A DNA stretch of 64,000 nt from Asterella californica (Eukaryota > Streptophyta > Marchantiopsida > Marchantiales > Aytoniaceae). This document shows, piece after piece, positions 1-8,259 of this stretch. Every line of letters begins with the position of its first letter. Within the stretch, counting starts at the first letter, position 1. The position numbers and the translations under genes were made by a program. Location of the stretch: positions 13,925,001 to 13,989,000 of the forward strand of contig JAYKYS010000010.1 in NCBI GenBank assembly GCA_036924285.1. Reading direction: 5' to 3'. The notes under the pieces are model-generated. The model made no database searches, was not told the DNA's origin, and worked only from the letters and a program-made list of their open reading frames with translations.

Positions 1-200
1 CTAGCACAATCTGAACTTCAATTGCTCATAACTCCATCTTTATTGACTCAAATCGATCGAAATTTTCACTGGAAGTGCTTGGCATGACGAGACCTCTCTC
101 CCTGTGCTCTCCGATTTCGAAGATCCCTCACCAAATGCTCGAACTCCACTCTAGAGCTCTGTTTCTAAATTTAGAGTTTAACAAAAGACAAAAACGGACC
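1..200 (-). repeat. E3 3' LTR, part left of E1
   Basis: Non-coding LTR sequence on the far side of the E1 insertion. It ends in GACC, which is repeated at 7832-7835 just after E1 (4-bp target duplication). A block around 85-105 with CATGACGAGACCT resembles 22160-22175 in the E4 LTR, supporting LTR identity. The rest of this LTR lies outside the window. Confidence 0.7.
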
Positions 201-1000
201 TGTCACGTCACAAGTATCCCATTATTTGTGTGCATGTTTATATAAGTTTCATTAGGTATGACTATCTTATAGGTTACTCTAGTTCGAAGATCTAAATCTA
301 GAGTGATCAAAACTAGCCATAACTAGCGGAGATAGTTATAACTAAGTTGGGGAAACTATTAGAGGTTCCACTATGACACTATGTGACAAGTGCGGAGCTC
401 TAAATATGCTTCTCAAAAGTATGTAACTTTGTTGACCATCGCTGATTGGATGCATGATGGAAAGTCATGCACAAAGATCTAAAGATGCTCCTCAAAAGAC
501 GTATTAGTTTGTTGTCGCCTTTCGATTGGATAGGGTGGAAAGTTAACACTTTACAAAAGCTAAAGTAGGAGAATCTCTTACTTTTGTAAAGTAGAACAAG
601 TAATGTGTGTGCTATTCTTAAAGGCTTAGTAGCCTTTAGAAGTTTTACTATTTTGGATTGCGCACTTACCATGAGGTAACGTAACTTAGTGAAAGTTACC
701 GCGGTAAGAAGTTGTAGAGTATATAAGGAGGAGTTGAGAAGGTGGAAGACACTCTCATTTTCCTGACTGTAAGTAAAGTGAGCATTGGAGACCTTGGGAG
801 TCCTTGAGTATTTTGCGATGTAATGTTGAGAGCGGGATTAGAACTTGTGTGCAGGAACGCTATTAGAGGTACCGATGTGACCATACGGGTCAGAGAGTTG
901 AGTGAAGTGAGCATGGGTGTACTTAAATCTTTGTAATTAGGGTGCACTAGTAATCCTAGTCATCTGAGGTACCCCTGGGTGAGAGACAGGCCGGCTTACA
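201..1000 (+). repeat. E1 5' LTR (800 bp)
   Basis: Begins TGTCACGTCACAAG and ends GGCCGGCTTACA. It is repeated at 7032-7831. It has a TATA box at 720-727 and palindromes just upstream. The antisense ORFs of 90 and 83 aa in it occur in both LTR copies and are not considered genes. Confidence 0.95.
666..727 (+). promoter_or_regulatory. E1 core promoter: TTACC...GGTAA palindromes and TATA box
   Basis: TATATAAG at 720-727 is a clear TATA box. Upstream are the perfect palindrome TTACCGCGGTAA (696-707) and a looser TTACC-ATGA-GGTAA (666-679). The LTR of E2, otherwise diverged, has TTACCATGGTAA 12 bp before its TATA box, so the palindrome is probably a regulatory site. The same block recurs in the 3' LTR (TATA at 7551-7558). 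Confidence 0.7.
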
Positions 1001-1003
1001 TTT

Positions 1004-1021
1004 TGGTTCCGTTGCCGGGAC
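1004..1021 (+). other. E1 primer-binding site, tRNA-Glu type
   Basis: TGGTTCCGTTGCCGGGAC, three bases after the LTR. It is the complement of the plant tRNA-Glu 3' end (...CCCGGCAACGGAACCA), as recalled from the tRNA sequence. The same site is present in E2. Confidence 0.8.
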
Positions 1022-1591
1022 CTCGATACAAAGATTCGTATGTAGTCGTTAGTACAGTTCATGTCTGTTTTCGAGCATGAGTTCAGAACCTTTGTACATA
1101 CACCATGTTATAGAGGGCAAGATAAGCTTTCCAATAAGCTTGATATCTCCGAGAGATCAATTGTGAGGAGAGAGTTATGTCTTTCGGAAGTTAAGGGGGT
1201 TTTTCGGTATCAAATAGTGAGCTCTCGGGAAGGAGTTTACAGTCATTTTCATATTTTCAGTTTTTAGAGTTAGACCTTGAAATCTTCTATGCTGATAGCT
1301 TGCAAGATAAGCTATCTAGGCACCCAAATCATGCATGAATTGATCGAGTAGAACTGGAGTTATGGCATTCGAAGCGAAGGGGGGTCAAATCTGTTATATC
1401 GTTTGCTGAAGTAAAAGAGTGAAAGAATTACAGAATTCTTGAGAGGGTTATGTTCGATCTCTGAGGCTCAGGGTTGACAAGTTAAGCTTCTACTTAGTAA
1501 TGTGAGAGATTGTTAAGCGAGAAGATAGTCGAGTGATAAAAAAGTGTCAAACAAACTATAGAGCGAGAGAGATGTATGACAGATCATCGTC

Positions 1592-2056
1592 ATGGAAGGA
1601 CAGCAAGAGTGGAAATTGAGGTTGAGCAAGATCCCTCAAGGCTATGCGGTGATAGTTACCGCTGATCTGGCGAAAGGAGAATTTCGACTAGAATTTGAGG
1701 AAGAAACAGAGAGTAGTCGTAAGAACCAGGAGAAGAACTCGAGGTGCTTTTTGTGTGGAGAAGAAGGACATAAAGTGAGCAAGTGTCCTACAAAGAATAG
1801 ACTTTTGCGTGAGCGAAGAGGGTTGGTCGACTTAAGCTTACACATAGGTCCTTCTTCCCCTAGACAAGCTGTCATTGACCCTACAACCTTTTGTCCTAGA
1901 TGTGGAGTGGACGGGATTCCAGTTGAGCACGAGTGTAGCGCAGTGGTTGCTTTGCTAGAAACTGTAGCCGAAGGTCTGGAGAGAAGGTTGAGTGTAGAAA
2001 CGGAACGAGTGAAGACCTCTAGCGATGATGGAGATAGTCTATCACACGAGAGATAA
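1592..2056 (+). CDS. ORF0: small two-zinc-site accessory protein upstream of gag
   Basis: This 154-aa protein starts MEGQQEW. It has a CX2CX4HX4C zinc knuckle (C52, C55, H60, C65) and a second possible metal site CX2CX8HXC (C101, C104, H113, C115), then a Glu/Arg-rich tail. It lies between the PBS and gag, with 135 nt before the gag-pol ATG. E2 has a 156-aa homologue at the same place with the same start motif and both metal sites, so the ORF is conserved between diverged families and is real. I recognise no named function. Nucleic-acid binding is likely from the knuckle; a role in RNA packaging or regulation is inference. How the downstream gag-pol is translated (reinitiation or splicing) is not evident. 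Extra ORFs upstream of gag are known in Ogre elements, but this zinc architecture is not one I can match. Confidence 0.8.
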   Translation: MEGQQEWKLRLSKIPQGYAVIVTADLAKGEFRLEFEEETESSRKNQEKNSRCFLCGEEGHKVSKCPTKNRLLRERRGLVDLSLHIGPSSPRQAVIDPTTFCPRCGVDGIPVEHECSAVVALLETVAEGLERRLSVETERVKTSSDDGDSLSHER

Positions 2057-2191
2057 GATGACCATGAGGGTCAAACTTACTCCAACCTTTGGAGAGGAGA
2101 GAGCTCAACGGGGAAATTGTGGATTGCGGTGAAGTGCGATCTTCACATCTGCAAGCAGTACCTCGAGTAAGAAGAAGAAAAGAAGAGAAGA

Positions 2192-5100
2192 ATGGGGAAA
2201 CTTCCGGTGTTTTACGGAAAGGATGGAGAAGACGTGGAAGGATTTGTGAGAGACTTCAAAAGAGCATGCATTGGCAATGGAGATCGAAAGAAGAGCGAGT
2301 GGGTAGGATTGATACCTGAATTTCTTGAGAGTTCTGCATTGACATGGTATGAGGATAGGAAGAAGAGAAGAGTAGTGGGGACTCCAGATGATACTTGGGA
2401 AGTATTGACGGAGGCCTTAATTGAAACTTTTCTTCCTGATGAAAGTTACGAGAAGTTAATGGTGGAGGTAACTTACCTCAAACAAGGAGAGAAAGAGAAA
2501 GTAAGGACTTATGCCGAGAGGGTGGAGAAATTAGAACAGAAGTTTCGGGTGGTTTTACGAAAGAGTGGAGATGTAGTAGAACCAACGATGGTGGGCATTG
2601 GAGCAATGCTCACAAAGAATTTTATTGGGGGATTGAGGCCGGAGATTCGAACACAAGTGCGGTATGAGAGATCAACTTCGAAGGCTGATGCAGTGAAGAT
2701 CGCAACCAGGATGGAAGAGAGTCTGGATGGAGACGACTTGCAACCAATGACTGTTGGGGCAGCATGTGGAGATGTGCAAGGGCCGAGCATGCCAACTCTG
2801 AAACCTGCGAGTGTTCCGACTGTTCGATTTCAAAATCTGACTCCGATAGCTCCTACTAGTGCGGTTACAGTCACTGTACCATCTAGATCTGTTACTCCCG
2901 ACTTTCGTGATGAGTTGAAAAGTTTGACAGATTCTCTGGCAGATTTGAAGATCAATATGGTGAATTTGTTGCAACACCGGAGTCCAAATGTTGGAGGGGG
3001 CTCACGAGGTTATGGAAACTATCAGTCCAGAGGTGGACCACCGCAAGGATCACCCAGTAACTACACGAGCCAAGGATGTTTTACGTGCGGAGGATCACAC
3101 TTCCAACGTAATTGTCCGAGTCGTAATGGTGGAACGGCGGATGGAGCTTCAACTTCACAAAGTAAGGACAAGGGTGTAGCATGCATTGACATCTTGGAGC
3201 CGCGAGATGTACGAGAAGGTTTTCAGTCTGTAGAGCTGTTAGCTCAAGAGAGGAAGAGGATGAGGACGCATTTCGAGGAGGGAGAACCGGTCGTGATGGA
3301 AGATTCTCCAAGTCAAAATACTCGGAGTAGCAAATCTTCTTCAAAAACCAAAGAGCGACGGAAGAAATTGGGAAATACTGATTTCACAATTTCAATGGAG
3401 CAATCAAAATACAATGTGGTGGAAGACGTGGGAAAGCAACGAGCAAACATTACTGTGGGACAGTTGATTGCTCTGAATCCTTCGGTGAGGAAAGAACTTC
3501 GTAGCGGTCTAAGCTCCCGACGAGGTCGGAAGAAGAAGGTAAATCCTTCTACTGTCGGTGTGAGTGCTTTAGACGCTAGTGAAGGAGAGGTATGCAACAA
3601 GGCATCAAAAGTAGAGGCTCGTATCAATGGGAGAGATGTCTCTGATGTTCTTGTCGATGGAGGATTGGCAGTAAACGCCATCTCGGAACGACTCATGAGG
3701 AAGTTGGATCTAGTACCAACGCGTCCTTCTAGTATCACGGTTGGCATGGCTAACAGACAGCGAGTTAGGCCATTGGGAGTGCTGGAGAGAGTTTGCGTGT
3801 CAGTAATGGGAGTGCAAGTAAACATGACATTTCAAATCTTGAAGGAGTCAAGTTATGAAATGTTACTCGGAAGACCTTGGCTTCGAGCAGTACATGCAAC
3901 GGATAACTGGCACAAAGGTTATTTACGCATCGGACCGAATCACCACCGGATCAAAGTTCCATTGCTCGGAGATCAAGTTGGGACGTCGGAATCGGATCGA
4001 CCCACATCGGACTACTGGGAGTCAGAAGTTGTCGATACTACTTCTGATGTAGGTACCAATTCTTCAGATTCAGAATCTGAAGATACATCGTCAGAGGAGG
4101 AGAGAGAAGAACGAAATGTGGGTGTGAATGTAGTGGATCTTTTCCCTTCTCCGGAAGTGCAAAGAGATCGAGACAAAGAACCATTGACTCCCGAGGAGGT
4201 GGAGAGAAGAATTGCCACCTTACGTTATGGATCGAAGGTTACTAAAGAGGAGAAGAGTTGTTTCGAAGAGATCTTTCGTAAATACATTCATGTATTTGCA
4301 TTTAGTTACAAGGATCTGAGGGAGGTCACACTGGAGCAACACCGTATCGAGTTAGAGAAGGAAGTCAAACCGGTGCGACAGAAGCAACGAAGAGTGAGTC
4401 CTCCAATTGCGGATCTGGTGAAAGAAGAGATCGAGAAGCTACACACTGCTGGGTTCATTTACGAGGTGGAGCATTCTGAATGGGTATCACCCATTGTGAT
4501 CGTAAAGAAGAAAAATGGCAAATTGCGGGTGTGTGTTGATTACAAGAAGCTCAATGCGGTCACAAAGAAGGATTATTATCCTCTACCTTTCATCGACGAG
4601 ATCTTGGAAGAAGTGGCGGGAAACGAATGGTACAGCTTTGGAGATGGTTATAGCGGATATAACCAGATCAAAATTGCACCAGAACATCAACACCTGACCA
4701 CTTTCACTACTCCGTGGGGTACGTTTGCATTTCGAGTCATGCCATTTGGTCTGTGTAATGCTCCTGCGACGTTCCAAAGGTTTATGAACAAAATGTTCGA
4801 ACCTTTCTTAGGAAAGTTTGTGAGAGATTTTATAGATGACTTTTGTGTTTACGGGAGTAAGGAGAAGCATTTTGAGCACCTTGTGAAGGTCTTAGAATGT
4901 TTAGATGTAGCAAATGCATCTCTCAATCCGGAGAAATGTATTTTTGGGTGTGAGGAAGGGTTACTCTTGGGTCATATCATATCCAAGGACGGCATTGCCG
5001 TTGATCCAGAGAAGGTGCAGAAGATCTTAGAGCTCCCTTTTCCTAGTACTCTCACTAAGCTACGACAGTTTTTAGGTATGGTGGGGTATTATCGAAGGTT

Positions 5101-7018
5101 TATACTCTCGTTCTCACATAAAGCATATGCTTTGACAGCATATCTGAAGAAGGGAGTAGATTACGTGTTGATTTTAGGAGATGAAGAAGCTCTAGCCGCC
5201 TTTGAGGAACTGAAGAAAGCTCTTACTTCAGCTCCGATCTTGGTTAAGCCCGATTGGAATAAACAGTTTATTCTATATACGGATGCTTCAAATATAGCAG
5301 TAGGATGTACTTTAAGTCAGTATGATGTTGAAGGTAGAGATCATCCTATCGCATATGCTAGTCGGCAAATGATCAAGGCAGAGAGAAATTATTCTGTGAC
5401 AGAGAGAGAAGGATTAGCAGTGATCTATGCTTTGAGAAAATTTCGACATTATCTCATAGGAGGCAAGTTCACTATCGTTACAGATCATAAGGCATTGAAG
5501 TACATCTTCAATAAACCTATGGTCGAAGGACGATTAGCAAGGTGGAAGCTCTTATTGTCAGAGTACGACTATGAGATCTGCGATCGACCAGGGAAGAAAC
5601 ACGCGAATGCAGATTTGCTATCTAGAGCTTACGATGGGGATGGAGAGGAGCCGGTGGATGACACCTTTCCTGACGAAGATTTGATGGTCTTGAGCAACTC
5701 TATTATCCCAATAGAATATCAAGAAATTTGGGATTTTGTTACGGAAGGTGTCTATCCAGATGGGATGCGGACCAGAGAGAAGAAGGCACTGGTGAAACGA
5801 AGTCAACCTTACTCGGTGGTGGAAGGTGTGTTATTCCGTGAAGGAGTTGATGGGGTCCTGAGAAGAGCTGCGAGCAAGGAGGAGTCTCTACGACTCATGG
5901 AAGAATTCCATGACGGTCCAGTATGTGGAGGACATTTCGCAGGCAAGTTGACGGCTCATAAGATACTCGATGCGGGATATCACTGGAGGGGGATGTTTAG
6001 AGATTGCTTGACGTATTGTAAAACCTGTGATGTTTGTCAAGCTTTCGCTATCAAATCTAGTGTTTCCACTCCTCTTAGATCTATTCCGGTTCTTGGACCT
6101 TTCGAGAAATGGGGAATAGATTTTGTTGGGCCTTTGAATCGCACCCCTCGCAACAATAAGTATATTGTTGTAGCCACAGATTATCTTACGAAGTGGGTAG
6201 AAGCTAGACCTCTTGTAACTATTGGAGAAGTTGAGGTGGGTAGATTTCTGTACGAACGGATCATAACTAGGTTTGGATGTCCTTTGGAGTTAGTTTCTGA
6301 TAGGGGTCGAGAATTTGTGAGTGGCATGACTACTGCTATGTGCACCCACTTCTCCATTTCTCAGAGGGTTACTACTTCATATAAACCTAGTTCAAACGGT
6401 TTGGTAGAGAGGACAAACTTTACCTTGTGTCAGATGTTAGCAAAGGATGCTGACATGGAAGGGGCCAAACACAACTGGGACAAGCGTCTTCATGCGGTTC
6501 TATGGGAGTATCGAACAACAGTGAAGACATCTACGGGATATTCACCTTTCAAGATGGTGTATGGGTTGGAATCCAGATTACCGATCCAGTTCGACCTAAC
6601 CACCTTTCAGACCTTACAAGCTGGATTAAAGAGAAAGGGTGGTCAAATAGCTGAGAAAGAGAGGAGAGAAACTTTGTTGGAGCTGGAGGAGAATAGAGAC
6701 GATGCAGCTCAACGAATTGAGATGGCCCAACTACAACAGAAGAAGAGCTACGACAAGCGCTTGGCGAAGAACAAAACGAAGTTACAGCCATTTCAAAAGG
6801 GTGAGTGGGTGATGCTATGGGATGCTATTAGGCACAAGCGAGTTCAAAAGAAGTTCTTACGTCGATATTTTGGGCCTTTCATCATCTCCAAAGTGTGGAG
6901 TAATAACACCTATGATCTTCAAGAGAGAAGTGGTACGTTCTTCGACCGAGTGAACCACGACAAGTTGAAGAAGTTTCATCAACGTGATACTTCACTCCGA
7001 GGACGGAGTGAAAATTAA
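2192..7018 (+). CDS. E1 gag-pol polyprotein (1608 aa)
   Basis: One open frame encodes the whole replication set. Gag starts at the ATG at 2192; its capsid-like region lies in residues ~1-200 and a CX2CX4HX4C knuckle starts near residue 296. The aspartic protease has D489 in a DGG context (DGGLAVNAI), as in Tat/Athila proteins. The reverse transcriptase has FIDDFCVYG with the catalytic pair at residues ~882-883. RNase H has YTDAS near 1030. Integrase has an HHCC zinc domain (~1240-1285) and a D, D-X35-E core (GIDFVG, SDRG, GLVERTN). The C-terminus (FDRVNHDKLKKFH) lacks a chromodomain. No stops or frameshifts are seen. The protein should be cut by its own protease in virus-like particles. It ends 13 nt before the 3' LTR. 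Confidence 0.95.
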   Translation: MGKLPVFYGKDGEDVEGFVRDFKRACIGNGDRKKSEWVGLIPEFLESSALTWYEDRKKRRVVGTPDDTWEVLTEALIETFLPDESYEKLMVEVTYLKQGEKEKVRTYAERVEKLEQKFRVVLRKSGDVVEPTMVGIGAMLTKNFIGGLRPEIRTQVRYERSTSKADAVKIATRMEESLDGDDLQPMTVGAACGDVQGPSMPTLKPASVPTVRFQNLTPIAPTSAVTVTVPSRSVTPDFRDELKSLTDSLADLKINMVNLLQHRSPNVGGGSRGYGNYQSRGGPPQGSPSNYTSQGCFTCGGSHFQRNCPSRNGGTADGASTSQSKDKGVACIDILEPRDVREGFQSVELLAQERKRMRTHFEEGEPVVMEDSPSQNTRSSKSSSKTKERRKKLGNTDFTISMEQSKYNVVEDVGKQRANITVGQLIALNPSVRKELRSGLSSRRGRKKKVNPSTVGVSALDASEGEVCNKASKVEARINGRDVSDVLVDGGLAVNAISERLMRKLDLVPTRPSSITVGMANRQRVRPLGVLERVCVSVMGVQVNMTFQILKESSYEMLLGRPWLRAVHATDNWHKGYLRIGPNHHRIKVPLLGDQVGTSESDRPTSDYWESEVVDTTSDVGTNSSDSESEDTSSEEEREERNVGVNVVDLFPSPEVQRDRDKEPLTPEEVERRIATLRYGSKVTKEEKSCFEEIFRKYIHVFAFSYKDLREVTLEQHRIELEKEVKPVRQKQRRVSPPIADLVKEEIEKLHTAGFIYEVEHSEWVSPIVIVKKKNGKLRVCVDYKKLNAVTKKDYYPLPFIDEILEEVAGNEWYSFGDGYSGYNQIKIAPEHQHLTTFTTPWGTFAFRVMPFGLCNAPATFQRFMNKMFEPFLGKFVRDFIDDFCVYGSKEKHFEHLVKVLECLDVANASLNPEKCIFGCEEGLLLGHIISKDGIAVDPEKVQKILELPFPSTLTKLRQFLGMVGYYRRFILSFSHKAYALTAYLKKGVDYVLILGDEEALAAFEELKKALTSAPILVKPDWNKQFILYTDASNIAVGCTLSQYDVEGRDHPIAYASRQMIKAERNYSVTEREGLAVIYALRKFRHYLIGGKFTIVTDHKALKYIFNKPMVEGRLARWKLLLSEYDYEICDRPGKKHANADLLSRAYDGDGEEPVDDTFPDEDLMVLSNSIIPIEYQEIWDFVTEGVYPDGMRTREKKALVKRSQPYSVVEGVLFREGVDGVLRRAASKEESLRLMEEFHDGPVCGGHFAGKLTAHKILDAGYHWRGMFRDCLTYCKTCDVCQAFAIKSSVSTPLRSIPVLGPFEKWGIDFVGPLNRTPRNNKYIVVATDYLTKWVEARPLVTIGEVEVGRFLYERIITRFGCPLELVSDRGREFVSGMTTAMCTHFSISQRVTTSYKPSSNGLVERTNFTLCQMLAKDADMEGAKHNWDKRLHAVLWEYRTTVKTSTGYSPFKMVYGLESRLPIQFDLTTFQTLQAGLKRKGGQIAEKERRETLLELEENRDDAAQRIEMAQLQQKKSYDKRLAKNKTKLQPFQKGEWVMLWDAIRHKRVQKKFLRRYFGPFIISKVWSNNTYDLQERSGTFFDRVNHDKLKKFHQRDTSLRGRSEN

Positions 7019-7031
7019 GTCTGGGGGTAAA
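7019..7031 (+). other. E1 polypurine tract
   Basis: GTCTGGGGGTAAA lies directly between the gag-pol stop and the 3' LTR; E2 has the near-identical TCCGGGGGTAAA. It would prime plus-strand DNA synthesis. Confidence 0.75.
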
Positions 7032-7831
7032 TGTCACGTCACAAGTATCCCATTATTTGTGTGCATGTTTATATAAGTTTCATTAGGTATGACTATCTTA
7101 TAGGTTACTCTAGTTCGAAGATCTAAATCTAGAGTGATCAAAACTAGCCATAACTAGCGGAGATAGTTATAACTAAGTTGGGGAAACTATTAGAGGTTCC
7201 ACTATGACACTATGTGACAAGTGCGGAGCTCTAAATATGCTTCTCAAAAGTATGTAACTTTGTTGACCATCGCTGATTGGATGCATGATGGAAAGTCATG
7301 CACAAAGATCTAAAGATGCTCCTCAAAAGACGTATTAGTTTGTTGTCGCCTTTCGATTGGATAGGGTGGAAAGTTAACACTTTACAAAAGCTAAAGTAGG
7401 AGAATCTCTTACTTTTGTAAAGTAGAACAAGTAATGTGTGTGCTATTCTTAAAGGCTTAGTAGCCTTTAGAAGTTTTACTATTTTGGATTGCGCACTTAC
7501 CATGAGGTAACGTAACTTAGTGAAAGTTACCGCGGTAAGAAGTTGTAGAGTATATAAGGAGGAGTTGAGAAGGTGGAAGACACTCTCATTTTCCTGACTG
7601 TAAGTAAAGTGAGCATTGGAGACCTTGGGAGTCCTTGAGTATTTTGCGATGTAATGTTGAGAGCGGGATTAGAACTTGTGTGCAGGAACGCTATTAGAGG
7701 TACCGATGTGACCATACGGGTCAGAGAGTTGAGTGAAGTGAGCATGGGTGTACTTAAATCTTTGTAATTAGGGTGCACTAGTAATCCTAGTCATCTGAGG
7801 TACCCCTGGGTGAGAGACAGGCCGGCTTACA
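7032..7831 (+). repeat. E1 3' LTR (800 bp)
   Basis: Same length as 201-1000 and, on base-by-base reading, I found no difference. It is followed by the target duplicate GACC. Confidence 0.95.
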
Positions 7832-8213
7832 GACCAATGGGAGTTCATAGCTCCACTTGGTTGTCCTTTAGTACCCTAAACCACGTGGCAACTTAGGTTT
7901 ACTCATAGGCTACCACGTCAAGCCCCCTAGAGTGCCAGCGTAAAACTTAAATTACTTAAAACGACACGCAGCCCCGAAAAATAACTTAAATCAGCTAGAA
8001 AGCGTGCATGGGCAACACGCAAATACAACCCATGAGCTTAAGCCCTATCAACATGGTAATCAACCTACTAAGACTCAAAATAGTGTTAACACCGTATGCA
8101 AAGGTGTCAAACATATACATAAACGACTAGAAGTAATATAAGCTAACTTCTAGAACTACTAAACTCAAGCGTCGGAGTAGAAATATAACATGTAGCCGCC
8201 AAGTAGCGCGACA
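7832..8213 (-). repeat. E3 3' LTR, part right of E1
   Basis: Continues the LTR interrupted by E1. On the minus strand the LTR starts TGTCGCGCTACTTGG at 8213, immediately after the PPT. It is non-coding. Confidence 0.75.
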
Positions 8214-8225
8214 TCCACCCCCTTT
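8214..8225 (-). other. E3 polypurine tract
   Basis: On the minus strand it reads AAAGGGGGTGGA just before the LTR start. E4 has GGAGGGGGTGGA at the equivalent place. Confidence 0.7.
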
Positions 8226-8259
8226 GAACCTGCACATCCTCCGGTATGTGCCATCCAGA

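Larger units (their letters stand above)
201..7831 (+). mobile_element. E1: intact full-length Tat/Athila-like Ty3/gypsy retrotransposon
   Basis: The order is 5' LTR, tRNA-Glu PBS, ORF0, gag-pol, PPT, 3' LTR. Both LTRs are 800 bp, start TG, end CA, and look identical by eye. Direct repeats GACC (197-200 and 7832-7835) flank it. All expected coding domains lie in one open frame with their catalytic residues present, so the copy is young and possibly autonomous. It sits inside the 3' LTR of E3, so it is younger than E3. Confidence 0.95.

Noticed and set aside
400..947. Antisense ORFs of 90 and 83 aa in the E1 LTR, repeated at 7231-7778
   Set aside because: They are duplicated only because the LTR is duplicated; they overlap the promoter, lack recognisable motifs and have no counterpart in the E2 LTR.
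2089..2319. 76-aa ORF overlapping the gag start of E1
   Set aside because: It is in another frame over gag coding sequence and has no equivalent in E2.
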